DNA from: Butyrivibrio sp.
GTDB taxonomy: Bacteria > Bacillota > Clostridia > Lachnospirales > Lachnospiraceae
Direction of reading: 5' to 3'
NCBI GenBank assembly: GCA_015056565.1
Contig: SVGB01000001.1
Span: 1 to 64,000, forward strand
Length of the DNA stretch: 64,000 nucleotides
A program made the position numbers and the translations under genes. The first letter of the stretch is position 1; the number at the start of each line of letters is the position of its first letter. The notes under the pieces are model-generated. The model had not been told where the DNA came from. It ran no database searches and saw nothing but the letters and a program-made list of their open reading frames with translations. Positions 18,234-27,372 of the stretch are shown piece by piece.

Positions 18234-18338
18234 TATGTTTGTCCCCGCCACATAATGTCCGGTCTCACACTACTTCTCCGCCTGCGCCACGTCCCATTTC
18301 GGGTATTCATATACTTCCCTTTGGACGATTTCATGAGC

Positions 18339-18517
18339 TGTCTGGGGCCCGGGGGTCTGGTAAATATATTTTGACACGCGATTATTTAAGCTGCGGAAAT
18401 GAGACCTATAAATCTCTTAGCGCCCTTGCGCGTAGAGATTTATGTCCAGGGCTCATTGGAGCGTTTAGCTTAACGAGCGGGGAAAAATATATTTACCAGA
18501 CCCCCGGGCCCCAGACA
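18339..18517. repeat. long nested inverted repeat between mglC and sensory locus B
   Basis: Perfect 34-bp arms (18339-18372 and 18484-18517, beginning tgtctggggcccgggggtct) enclose 111 bp that are themselves largely self-complementary: ttaagct with agcttaa, aatgag with ctcatt, and ataaatctct(t)agcgc with gcgcgtagagatttat around a cctt loop. The element can fold as one long hairpin from either strand. It lies after the mglC stop and before the locus B promoter. It could end mgl transcription, act as a structured RNA, or be a MITE-like insertion. The rest of 18234-18599 has nothing else recognisable. Confidence 0.85.
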
Positions 18518-18599
18518 GCCATGAAATCCCCCAAAAGTTCGTGTAATCAAAAGGGGACATGGCGCAGGCCATGCCCCCAGATAATTATAAGGGATGATA

Positions 18600-19589
18600 T
18601 TACTTCTTAGCAACGTACTTACGGATATCAAGTGAGATAGCTACGAAGATAACCAGTCCGATGAAGATGTACTGTGCGTTAGCATCTACACCGAGGTACT
18701 GAAGAGCTGCCTTTAAGAGCTCGAATACAGCAACACCGATGATAGCACTTGAAACCTTACCACGTCCACCAGTAACTGATACACCACCGATTGTACAAGC
18801 AGCGATAGCTTCCATCTCGTAGCCGAGACCTAAGTTAACTGATGCACCACCAGCCTTAGCACCAAGCATGAATCCTGCAAGACCGTACATCATAGCAGCC
18901 TTCATGTAGATAAGTACCATTGTAAGACGAACAGGAACACCTGCAACCTCTGCAGCCTGTGGATTACCACCTATTGCATACATATATTTACCATGTCTTG
19001 TCATGTTGAAGATGAACCATGTGATCGCTGCAACAATGATTGCGATCCAGATAAGGTAGCTTATGCCAAGGAATTTTCCTGAAGCAATGTTTGTGTACTC
19101 TGTTGTGTATCCACCAAGAGGTGTAGCGCCTGTGTAGATAAGTGCAAGTCCATAAACGATTTCCATCATAGCAAGGGTGGCAATGAATGGAGGTACGTGA
19201 AGGAATGCAATGAAGAATCCTGTGATAGCTCCGAATGCACCAGTGATTGCAAGTACGATAAGAAGTGCAACGAAGACGTTAAGTGGCTGCATATCAGGGA
19301 AGAACTTTCCTGAGTAGTCAATCTTCTGAAGAAGAGTACCTGCGATACATGCTGCAAAACCGATCATACGTCCAGCTGAAAGATCACAACCAGCTGTGAT
19401 AACACAACCTGCAATACCAAGAGCGATTACAAGTCTTGAACTCATATTCATAAGAATGTTGAACAGGTTGTTTGTTGTAAGGAACCTATCGTTTGTGATA
19501 CCTGTGTAAATAACCAGGATGAACATTACGATGATAACACCGTTATTTATAAGAAAATCTACTGCTTTCTGTTGTTTTGTCTTAACCAT
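18600..19589 (-). CDS. mglC: galactose/methyl-galactoside ABC transporter permease
   Basis: 329 residues with about eight to ten membrane helices and the family motif GGNPQAAEVAGVPV, the cytoplasmic loop that contacts the ATPase. It forms the membrane channel of an Mgl-type importer for hexoses. I start at ATG 19589, which has agaaagga 7 bp upstream; an in-frame ATG at 19607 lies at the end of mglA without a ribosome binding site. It is the last of three genes mglB-mglA-mglC. The C-terminus YVAKK is normal for the family. Confidence 0.9.
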   Translation of the reverse strand: MVKTKQQKAVDFLINNGVIIVMFILVIYTGITNDRFLTTNNLFNILMNMSSRLVIALGIAGCVITAGCDLSAGRMIGFAACIAGTLLQKIDYSGKFFPDMQPLNVFVALLIVLAITGAFGAITGFFIAFLHVPPFIATLAMMEIVYGLALIYTGATPLGGYTTEYTNIASGKFLGISYLIWIAIIVAAITWFIFNMTRHGKYMYAIGGNPQAAEVAGVPVRLTMVLIYMKAAMMYGLAGFMLGAKAGGASVNLGLGYEMEAIAACTIGGVSVTGGRGKVSSAIIGVAVFELLKAALQYLGVDANAQYIFIGLVIFVAISLDIRKYVAKK

Positions 19590-19608
19590 TGATTTGTCCT
19601 TTCTCATA

Positions 19609-21120
19609 TTAGAACTGAGTAGCGTAGCTCATGACTTTCTCCTGAGTCATATCGCTTTCTTCAGTTATCTCGCCTCTAAGTTTACCGTTACACATTACGT
19701 AGATTCGATCTGACATACCAAGAAGTTCTGCCATTTCGGAGGATATCATTATGATAGCCTTACCCTGCTTGGCCAGATCTGTCATGATCTCATAGATCTC
19801 ATGCTTGGCACCTACGTCGATACCTCTTGTAGGCTCGTCCATTATGAGAATATCAGGATCGTTGGCAAGCCATCTTGATACAATAACCTTCTGCTGGTTA
19901 CCACCGGACAGATTGGAGATATGCTCCTGCATACTTGGTGTCTTGATGCTGAGCTTCTCGATACTGTCATTAACAACTTTGTTGATCTTGCCGTGATCAA
20001 GAACAAATCCTGCTGTTAAGTATTTGTTGTAAACTGAAACGCCTACATTATCCTTGATAGAAAGACATCCAAAGATACCATTACCTCTTCTGTCCTCTGT
20101 TATCATTCCGATGCCGGCGTTCATAGCATCCTTAGGTGACTTGATCTTAACCTCTTTGCCGTGGATCTTGATCGTACCCGCTGAAAGATTTCTGATTCCA
20201 AACAGACCTTCCATAAGCTCTGTTCTCTGAGCACCTACCAGTCCACCAAATCCAAGGATCTCACCCTTTCTAAGATTGAAGGATACATCCTGGAATGATT
20301 TCTCGTGGATTGAAGAAAGCCCATTTACTTCCATAATTACCTCGCCAGGAGTTCTGTCCTTGACTGGGTAGATGTTTGTAAGCTCACGACCTACCATCTT
20401 GGCGATGATCTCGTCAATTGTAAGGTCTTTTGCTGGCCATGTCCCGATATATGTACCATCTCGCATGATCGTAACATCATCAGCAATTCTCTTGATCTCA
20501 TCCATCTTGTGTGAGATGTAGATCATTGCAACGCCCTTGGCTCTCAAGCCTTCCATGATCTTAAAGAGCGCTTCTACTTCACTATCTGAAAGAGAAGATG
20601 TTGGCTCGTCAAAGATGATAACCTTGGCGTCATGGGAAACTGCCTTGGCAATTTCTACTGACTGCATCTGTCCAATGGACAGTGTGTCAAGCTGCGCCTT
20701 AGGATCAAAGTCCATGTTAACCTCTTTGAGCCACTTCCCTGTTTCTTCGTACATAGTTTTATGGTCGATCACCTGAAGTGGACCAAATTTCTTTACCGGA
20801 AATCTTCCAAGGAACATATTCTCTCCTACGCTTCTTGCAAGAACCGGCTGAAGCTCCTGATGCACCATGGCTATACCTTTTTTCATAGCCTCATCAGGAT
20901 TCTCGATCGTTGTCTTTTCTCCGTCTATATATATCTCTCCGGCGTCCATCTTATAAATGCCGAAAAGACATTTCATAAGTGTTGATTTACCGGCTCCGTT
21001 CTCTCCCATAAGTGCATGGACGGTACCGGGCCTAACTGCCAATTGTACGTTATCCAGTGCCTTTACACCGGGAAAGGACTTGGATACGCCCCGTAGTTCC
21101 AATTTGTACTCTGATGCCAT
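19609..21120 (-). CDS. mglA: galactose/methyl-galactoside ABC transporter ATP-binding protein
   Basis: 503 residues, the usual length for a sugar importer ATPase with two fused nucleotide-binding domains. The first has GENGAGKST, signature LSIGQMQ and IFDEPTSSL. The second has a degenerate Walker A (GGLVGAQRTEL), signature LSGGNQQK and IMDEPTRGID, as is normal for MglA and RbsA. It powers uptake through MglC of the sugar delivered by MglB. Ribosome binding site gaaaggg upstream. The close spacing with mglC implies one transcript. Confidence 0.95.
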   Translation of the reverse strand: MASEYKLELRGVSKSFPGVKALDNVQLAVRPGTVHALMGENGAGKSTLMKCLFGIYKMDAGEIYIDGEKTTIENPDEAMKKGIAMVHQELQPVLARSVGENMFLGRFPVKKFGPLQVIDHKTMYEETGKWLKEVNMDFDPKAQLDTLSIGQMQSVEIAKAVSHDAKVIIFDEPTSSLSDSEVEALFKIMEGLRAKGVAMIYISHKMDEIKRIADDVTIMRDGTYIGTWPAKDLTIDEIIAKMVGRELTNIYPVKDRTPGEVIMEVNGLSSIHEKSFQDVSFNLRKGEILGFGGLVGAQRTELMEGLFGIRNLSAGTIKIHGKEVKIKSPKDAMNAGIGMITEDRRGNGIFGCLSIKDNVGVSVYNKYLTAGFVLDHGKINKVVNDSIEKLSIKTPSMQEHISNLSGGNQQKVIVSRWLANDPDILIMDEPTRGIDVGAKHEIYEIMTDLAKQGKAIIMISSEMAELLGMSDRIYVMCNGKLRGEITEESDMTQEKVMSYATQF

Positions 21121-21218
21121 ACCGTGTCCCTTTCTTCGCTCTGAAATATACTTTCCCCTTAATAAAAGGTGCGGGTGCTAATTGGCGCCCGCACCATATT
21201 ATTTCTTTAATTACTTAA

Positions 21219-22334
21219 TTACTTAAGTGAATCAAGAACTGACTGTGCGTTGTCAGCTGTAACCTTTACGTAATCGCATCCGATGTAGTAATCGTTGCCA
21301 GCACCTGTGATGTAGTTGATAGCTGCATCAGCTGCACCGTGTGACTGAGCGATGTGATCGTTGAATACTGTACCTGTCATTGTTCCAGCAAGTACGTCCT
21401 CAAGAGCCTCTGTAAGAGCATCAACACCTACAAGGTAGATGTCCTCGCCAACCTTACGTCCAGCTGCCTCGATTGACTGAAGAGCACCAAGTGCCATAGC
21501 ATCGTTGTTGCAGAATACAACTTCTGTCTCAGGATGAGCTGAAAGTGAGTTAGCAACGAGCTGCTGAGCTGTAGCCTGATCCCAGTTACCAACCTGGTCA
21601 TCGAGCTCTTCTACTGTCCAACCAGCATCCTCAAGAGCCTTAACTGAGAACTCTGTACGATACTGAGCATCAACGTTCTCTGGGTCACCCTCGATCATGA
21701 TGTACTGGATCTTGCCATCACCATTAAGGTCTACCTTATCCTGTCCAAGGTCTACAAGGATCTCACCCTGCATTGTACCTGACTGACGAGCATCACATCC
21801 AACGTATGTTACGTTCCAGCCGTTTGACTCCCATCTAGCTTCCTCGTCAGCATCTGGCTCACGGTTGATGTAAACAAGAGGGATGTTAGCGCCAACTACA
21901 AGGTCTGTAATTGTTGCTGCTGATGATGAGTTAACTGGGTTGATGATAAGTACGTCAACACCCTGTGTGATGAAGTTCTGGATCTGGTTTGTCTGTGTAG
22001 CCTGATCGTTAGCACCATCAACGATTGTGATGTTGTCCTTTGAGAAGCCCTGTGAAATGAGGTAGTTCTCAAGCTCTGTTCTGAAGAGTGTCATGAAGTT
22101 ATCAGCGAACTGATAGATACATACACCAACCTTCTTGTCTGCAAGATCAGCATTACCTGCTGTCTCTGTAGCTGCCTCAGCAGCCTCAGTAGCTGTCTCT
22201 GCTACCTCTGTAGCTGTCTCTGCAGCTGTCTCAGCTGTCTGTGTAGCTGTGTCAGCTGCTGCGTTACCGCAACCTGCCAGCATTGAGAGTGTCATTGCAG
22301 AAACTGTTAAAAGACTTACCAATTTCTTTTTCAT
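21219..22334 (-). CDS. mglB: galactose/glucose-binding lipoprotein
   Basis: 371 residues. Signal peptide with lipobox LAGC (C22), then an Ala/Thr/Glu-rich spacer of repeated TAETA-like units (about 26-62), then the binding domain. The calcium loop DLNGDGKIQ and the segment IEGDPENVDAQYRTEFSVKAL are typical of MglB. It binds the sugar outside the membrane and passes it to MglC. Start supported by aaggagg 8 bp upstream. The 98-bp gap to mglA and the gene's position first in the operon fit the usual excess of binding protein. Substrate assigned by family, not by assay. Confidence 0.92.
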   Translation of the reverse strand: MKKKLVSLLTVSAMTLSMLAGCGNAAADTATQTAETAAETATEVAETATEAAEAATETAGNADLADKKVGVCIYQFADNFMTLFRTELENYLISQGFSKDNITIVDGANDQATQTNQIQNFITQGVDVLIINPVNSSSAATITDLVVGANIPLVYINREPDADEEARWESNGWNVTYVGCDARQSGTMQGEILVDLGQDKVDLNGDGKIQYIMIEGDPENVDAQYRTEFSVKALEDAGWTVEELDDQVGNWDQATAQQLVANSLSAHPETEVVFCNNDAMALGALQSIEAAGRKVGEDIYLVGVDALTEALEDVLAGTMTGTVFNDHIAQSHGAADAAINYITGAGNDYYIGCDYVKVTADNAQSVLDSLK

Positions 22335-22381
22335 TAATACTTCCTCCTTAAAAAAATGTTAACAATTTGTTTACAATGGAA

Positions 22382-22525
22382 ATTATATCAATGGTTTTTG
22401 TGCAAAAACATAGATTATTCTTCTTTCAATCTTAGAAATCCTTTTATATTTTGTTCTTATCCCACTATTTTGCACAAATTGAATGCTGTGTTTTTGTGCA
22501 TTTTTGCATTTTGGAAACGTTTTTT
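22382..22525 (-). promoter_or_regulatory. mglB promoter region with repeated TGTGCA motifs
   Basis: A -10 hexamer TATAAT on the - strand (22382-22387) lies about 48 bp before mglB. Three copies of tttttgtgca or its complement occur at 22394-22404, 22468-22479 (inverted) and 22490-22500, placed where an activator would bind. A LacI/CcpA-like half-palindrome, tggaaacgttttt, lies at 22512-22524. These are candidate operators for the YesN regulators or for carbon control; none is proven. Confidence 0.45.
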
Positions 22526-22558
22526 GTTTTTATCGTGTCGTCATTTTGTATGTATGCA

Positions 22559-22590
22559 ATAAAAAAGCTGCTACCACAACAGGAGCTGCT
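22559..22590 (-). terminator. possible terminator after the 22614 gene
   Basis: On the - strand, agcagctcc and ggtagcagct pair with two mismatches around tgttgt and are followed by six T. It separates the surface-protein group from the mglB promoter. Confidence 0.5.
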
Positions 22591-22613
22591 TCGTATAATT
22601 ATCTTTTAACCAT

Positions 22614-23027
22614 TTATTCTACTTCTGTGGAGCCATCTTCGTAGGTGATAACCCAGTAGCCTTTACCAGTGCCACAGTCCTCGTGGTACTCCTTGCCAAC
22701 AATCTGGCGGCTGTCTGCTTCAGCATTTGCGGTATCTACACCTGCTGCCAGGGGAACTTCATCATAGGCTCCCATCTCGATAAGCACCTCTTCCAGGTTC
22801 TCAGTGCTGGCATTTAATGACACAGCATCAGAATGCTCTTCATCAAAAGAACTGTCTGCGATGTTGTATTTGCTGACATCCACCACAGGTATATCTTCAT
22901 TCTTTCCTACCGCTTCAGATAACATGGCGCGATATGACGGAACCATCGTGCACATTACAAGATTAAAAATGAAAATTGAAAAAATCGTCCCTGATAGTAT
23001 GAGGATAATCTGACTTGCTCTTCTCAT
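22614..23027 (-). CDS. single-helix membrane protein of unknown function
   Basis: 137 residues. One N-terminal hydrophobic segment (about 6-28) followed by an acidic extracytoplasmic region, ending GKGYWVITYEDGSTEVE. I do not recognise a family. It lies 29 bp after the transglutaminase-like gene and is probably in the same operon. It may be a small surface or accessory protein for the two secreted proteins upstream. Confidence 0.7.
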   Translation of the reverse strand: MRRASQIILILSGTIFSIFIFNLVMCTMVPSYRAMLSEAVGKNEDIPVVDVSKYNIADSSFDEEHSDAVSLNASTENLEEVLIEMGAYDEVPLAAGVDTANAEADSRQIVGKEYHEDCGTGKGYWVITYEDGSTEVE

Positions 23028-23056
23028 ATCAAATCCCTTTTCCTTTTTTTGCTATG

Positions 23057-24046
23057 TTAAAAAGAAACAGCATATGCAGCCTGTTTGTAGATAGGTCCTG
23101 CAGGATAACTCTGGTAAGTCTGCTTGTAGTAGCCACTTCCTTTGGCTCTTTGCATCTCTGTATCAAATATGTACCAGTTATTACCTATCTTCACCTCAGT
23201 CCAGGCATGTGGTGTCTGACCTCCAAGCGATGACTGGACCGTTCCGGTACAAACTGTAGCGTCATATCCAAGACCTTTTGCTATGTATGCGAAGGCTGCT
23301 GCAAAGTTGTAACAGTTTCCTCTTCCGCTTGTGAGGATATCAAGCGCATAGCCTTCGGTCCAATCCCCTGCCGGAACATCGTTCTTTCGCTCGTATACTG
23401 AAGAATTGACAAAGTAGTTAAAACATTTTTCAAGCTGCATTTTCTGTGTCATATCCTTGGTAGTGCAGACATCAAACAGGGCTGCTGTCTTCTTCATTAT
23501 CTCTGACTCTGGATCCATAAGGGTTCCATCAGCTTTTTTCCATTTGATCCCCGCTGGTGTATGTACGAAATGCTCCCCAGGGATGTTCTCTTCTGTGAAG
23601 TTTTCTGCCGCCTGTCCCTTTACAACCGACTTAACCTGCTCCTTTAAACCTTCATTCACACCATAGAGAGCATTCTCCCTGATCGAAACCACTGTATCCG
23701 GGATAACTGCTCCTGACAGGGCTGCAGGAAAACAAAGAAGCTCAGTCATATTCTTGTTATACAGGCAGTTGCTATAGGATGCAAAATAAGGATTGTTCTC
23801 GCTGACTGTTATGGATCTAAGACTCATAAGGCCTCTGAAAGCATTTGATGAAATATCAATAACATCGCTTCCTATATGGATTGTTGCTACATTAGTATTT
23901 CTTTTAAAAGTAGTCCCGCTTATTTTGGTGACTTCCTTGGCACTGGCCTGTGCGGATGGTATCAAAAGAACTGCTGCCACCATAAGTGCTATACAAGCGT
24001 TAAACTTTAGCTTTATCTTATTTTTTTCTTTCCCCACAGTTTTCAT
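23057..24046 (-). CDS. secreted protein with LRR_5 (BspA-like) repeats and transglutaminase-like domain
   Basis: 329 residues. A signal peptide (about 1-37, ending AQASA) is followed by BspA-type leucine-rich repeats (about 45-140; DISSNAFRGLMSLRSITV). A transglutaminase-like core occupies about 195-310 with the catalytic set Cys in GRGNCYNFAAA, His in TPHAWTEV and Asp in WYIFDTEM. Such proteins act on surface proteins or cell-wall peptides, as hydrolases or cross-linkers. It lies 27 bp after the gene at 24074-25168, so the two are likely cotranscribed. Confidence 0.85.
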   Translation of the reverse strand: MKTVGKEKNKIKLKFNACIALMVAAVLLIPSAQASAKEVTKISGTTFKRNTNVATIHIGSDVIDISSNAFRGLMSLRSITVSENNPYFASYSNCLYNKNMTELLCFPAALSGAVIPDTVVSIRENALYGVNEGLKEQVKSVVKGQAAENFTEENIPGEHFVHTPAGIKWKKADGTLMDPESEIMKKTAALFDVCTTKDMTQKMQLEKCFNYFVNSSVYERKNDVPAGDWTEGYALDILTSGRGNCYNFAAAFAYIAKGLGYDATVCTGTVQSSLGGQTPHAWTEVKIGNNWYIFDTEMQRAKGSGYYKQTYQSYPAGPIYKQAAYAVSF

Positions 24047-24073
24047 TTATCTTCCACTCTCACTTTAGTTTTC

Positions 24074-25168
24074 TTAGTAATCATTGGACTGACCGCTCAT
24101 TGGATTGGCGTTATATGTCGGATCATATGTTACTGCCTGTCCATTGTCCCCATAAGCCGGTCTTGTATTCATAATGCTTGTAAGAGTCGCATAGTTTACA
24201 TACTTTTGAACATCCTGGTCCACTCCGCCTTCAAGAGGATGTTTTCCATATCCCGCAATACCGTAGATGGCATCTGCATATGCTTCATGATTGTTGCAGG
24301 CTATCTGGCAGTACTGCTGATTCCAGGTATTTGCATTAACATGCACCCACTTGATCGGTGCTGCTCCAGGGTTCTTCTGCTGGATAGTATCATTTAAATA
24401 GTCAAGGATAAGTCCAAGAGCCCTTGTTGCACCTGCACTTGTAAATTCATGGGCACAGAACACACCATAGGCTGTTCTGTACACCTTGCTTCCACTCTTT
24501 TTAACTTCATCCTGAGTCAGCTCTCTTCCTGCATTGCAATATGCCTGCACAATACCAGTAGCATATGCAACCATCTCTATTTCAGGTATCTGGGGCTGAG
24601 TGTTTGTATCATCCTTCTTACTGCTCTTTTTCTTGGTCTTACTGTCTGCAGTCATGACCTGGGTATAAATATTTGTAGCCAGCTGCCTTGCAATGCTTCT
24701 TGCCTCGGTCTCCTGGCGTCTGTTCATTCCGCCGTTGTTGTGGATCTGATCAGGAATGACTACCATTCCGTCTTTCTTTTCCTTGGTGAGCTGATTGGAA
24801 GGAACGATGTATTCATTACTGCTGCTCCAAGCCTGAGCTCCTCTTGTTATTGGAGCATTTGCCACTCTCTTTTCCTTTATCCCAAATATTGCATAGTGCT
24901 CTACAAGCTTGGCTGGATCTGCACCATAAGCAATTCGAAGATCATTGTAGTTAAGGAAATAATAAAGGGGATTATAACCGTACTTAGCGCCATAATCCAC
25001 GCCGTTATATACGGTAGTTCCTTTTAGAAGTGTATTATATGTATCCTCTGACAGCTTGACTGCGTCATTATAGGCATAGCATTTTACAGGAAAGCTAAAG
25101 AAAATTGAAAGGATCAAAGCGTAACAGATCCCAAGCTTCAATACTTTTTTGTCCCACACGTTAGACAT
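24074..25168 (-). CDS. secreted protein with wall-associated repeat and possible transglutaminase-like domain
   Basis: 364 residues from ATG 25168, chosen because ggagg lies 6 bp upstream. A signal peptide ends near KCYA. The next 70 residues (YNPLYYFLNYNDLRIAYG, then HYAIFGIKE) match a motif common in secreted CAP and wall proteins of this family of bacteria. The C-terminal half has a Cys in YGVFCAHEF, a His in KWVHVNA and an Asp in AYADAI, in an order like a diverged transglutaminase. Function uncertain. It begins the three-gene surface group. Confidence 0.65.
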   Translation of the reverse strand: MSNVWDKKVLKLGICYALILSIFFSFPVKCYAYNDAVKLSEDTYNTLLKGTTVYNGVDYGAKYGYNPLYYFLNYNDLRIAYGADPAKLVEHYAIFGIKEKRVANAPITRGAQAWSSSNEYIVPSNQLTKEKKDGMVVIPDQIHNNGGMNRRQETEARSIARQLATNIYTQVMTADSKTKKKSSKKDDTNTQPQIPEIEMVAYATGIVQAYCNAGRELTQDEVKKSGSKVYRTAYGVFCAHEFTSAGATRALGLILDYLNDTIQQKNPGAAPIKWVHVNANTWNQQYCQIACNNHEAYADAIYGIAGYGKHPLEGGVDQDVQKYVNYATLTSIMNTRPAYGDNGQAVTYDPTYNANPMSGQSNDY

Positions 25169-25313
25169 TCTCATCCTCCAGTTCTTACCTCTATCCAAAG
25201 GGGCATAGTAAGATCATTCAAAGTATTTATCGGCAGTTATTTGTAAATAATTAACCAAAAAGTCAGATTATTTTAAGAATTAATATGCCCAATTTAAAAA
25301 ATGATTTTCCGAC

Positions 25314-25347
25314 GCAAAAAGTGTGAGAGCCTTACGACTCCCACACT
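25314..25347 (-). terminator. terminator of the large surface-protein gene
   Basis: On the - strand, agtgtgggag and ctctcacact form a stem around tcgtaagg, followed by ttttt. It starts 18 bp after the stop of the 25366-27279 gene. Confidence 0.85.
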
Positions 25348-25365
25348 CTTATCTGTGTTGAAAGA

Positions 25366-27279
25366 TCAGCTTATGACAGCTGAAGCACTATTTTTCCTGG
25401 ATAGCTGTATTAAAATTCCCAATGATACAAGCATTACTATTATCCTGAACATTGTATCAGTGACAGGATCGTCTGTTGCTGCTCTTCTGGCACCAAGCAC
25501 CTGTGGCTGATTGTCAGAAAGATCATTGCCATAACTGGTCTCAAAAGGCACGTTGATGTATGTTACTGAGCCGTCAGCATGAGTTATCTTGGCTCTTGCT
25601 ACACGGCCATTAATAGCTTCGGTGGTCTTCTTGCTGGCTGTAGTCCCTGTGTTTGGAGTATAGCCTTCACTATTGTCTTCATTAACTGATGTTCTGGTGT
25701 ACTGGGTCGCAGAATTTCCTCCAGAGCCCTTGTTAGGATCCACCACCTGAAGCTTACCTTTTATAGTGGTTATGTTGTAATAGTCAGTGACTTCGTTGCC
25801 GCCTGCATCCTCGATCACGACTTTTGTGATCTCATTAGTGCTAACACCAACGCCAGTCTGACTACCCACTATCGTTACAGACGCTATTCTATGTCCTTCT
25901 TTAAGAGTTCCACTTAGCAAATCAAAAGTCGCATTAGTTATAGTAGAACCATCATCGTTTTTGACTGTAGTTCCAGCTTCTATCACTAATGAAATCTTGT
26001 CTTTTTTCAGCGCAAATGGATTGAAGTCATTGTCGCTTTCTTTCAGGCTATCTGATATAGGATGCACCGCAACCTTTTCAGCTAGTGATTTCCCACGAAT
26101 ATCAGTGACAGTTATGTCTTTTACATCTACAGGCTCTTTACCTCTGTAATAGGTAATATCATTTAAAACCTCGTCGATCACAGTAGTGTAGGCAGACGTG
26201 ATATTTAAAAAGAACTGTTCATTCTCATATTCAAATTTTGTACAGTCCTCTGATGAAGCGTAGGATTTAAATGTTAGAAATTTTCCCAGACAGTTGAAAA
26301 TGAATCCCAGTATTGGCTTGGGCTCATCGTATTCATCCTTTTGGAGGGTATCCACAACTACTATTTCAAAACCTCCGATCAAATGCTCTTGTCTGTCATA
26401 CTCTATTTCGTAAACAGGTTGTCCATTTTCACCAAGAAGCTTGGGATAAATATGAAACTCAATATGCGACTCCAGTTCATCCAATTCTTCAGCATGTTCA
26501 GGAGTGATATCAGCATCAGGTGATACCTCTTCCTCAAGCTGTAATGGATTCTGCCTGAGTCTGATAACACCGTCAACATGGATATTAACATCAGAGTTCT
26601 CGCCGGCTGTGGAGGCATTCTTTACCACATACCATACTACATAATGGGTAGATGGATCAAAATCATCCACTACTCCTTTTATTTCCGCCGCAGAAGGAAG
26701 CGTAGATATTATAGCTGTAACTGCATTAGAGGCAGTAAAACCGTCCCCCAGCAGCTCATTTTCTGCTCCATCAACTTCATCAGTGCTAAAGACAAGTTTG
26801 CTGTCTTCTATAGCGCCGTTAATTCTTATGGCATCAGAATACTCTGTGGAAGAATAAGACGCCGGCTCATCAGGGATATCTGCTCCTATATCATTGCCCC
26901 TTATATAGAAGCATACATCATGAGGCTTCTTTTCCTTTTCTTCGTTTGTAGCCCCAGTTACAGACTGTTCTTGAAAAGGCTGTTCCACTAAAGGCATCTT
27001 TTCCAGAATCTTATTCTCTGAAAGCTTATTCTCTAAAAGAATACCCTCTAAGACAGTGGGTTCTTTAGAAACCTCATCAGAAACAAGAGAAGTCTCCTGC
27101 ACATCTTCCGTAACAGGTTCATCCTCTTCCTTCTTTTGAAGAGACTCCTCTTTGGCTTCTCTATTCTCTACTATAACACTATCACCTTCTATTTCCCCAG
27201 CGTAGGCGGTTACAGCATTCGTCATTATTAAAATTGTCATAAAAAGGAGCGCTATTGCTCTTTTTCCCCAGACCATCAT
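25366..27279 (-). CDS. large membrane-anchored surface protein with Ig-like (MBG-type) domain
   Basis: 637 residues. Signal peptide (about 1-28, ending TAYA), then a Glu/Ser-rich stretch, and extracellular domains. The segment around 400-530 (DKISLVIEAGTTVKND and ITKVVIEDAGGNEVTDYYNI) resembles MBG/Ig-like repeats of adhesins. A hydrophobic helix close to the C-terminus (about 608-628) would anchor it in the membrane; there is no LPXTG motif. Two in-frame ATGs start the gene and either could be used. Probable role in attachment or wall structure, by analogy only. Confidence 0.75.
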   Translation of the reverse strand: MMVWGKRAIALLFMTILIMTNAVTAYAGEIEGDSVIVENREAKEESLQKKEEDEPVTEDVQETSLVSDEVSKEPTVLEGILLENKLSENKILEKMPLVEQPFQEQSVTGATNEEKEKKPHDVCFYIRGNDIGADIPDEPASYSSTEYSDAIRINGAIEDSKLVFSTDEVDGAENELLGDGFTASNAVTAIISTLPSAAEIKGVVDDFDPSTHYVVWYVVKNASTAGENSDVNIHVDGVIRLRQNPLQLEEEVSPDADITPEHAEELDELESHIEFHIYPKLLGENGQPVYEIEYDRQEHLIGGFEIVVVDTLQKDEYDEPKPILGFIFNCLGKFLTFKSYASSEDCTKFEYENEQFFLNITSAYTTVIDEVLNDITYYRGKEPVDVKDITVTDIRGKSLAEKVAVHPISDSLKESDNDFNPFALKKDKISLVIEAGTTVKNDDGSTITNATFDLLSGTLKEGHRIASVTIVGSQTGVGVSTNEITKVVIEDAGGNEVTDYYNITTIKGKLQVVDPNKGSGGNSATQYTRTSVNEDNSEGYTPNTGTTASKKTTEAINGRVARAKITHADGSVTYINVPFETSYGNDLSDNQPQVLGARRAATDDPVTDTMFRIIVMLVSLGILIQLSRKNSASAVIS

Positions 27280-27372
27280 AAGACCTCAAATAATCTTCAC
27301 TTTAGCACACTAGTCCATCATACCAAATAACCAATCATAATCTCAATCATATTTGGTTTAAATTTTGTCAGT

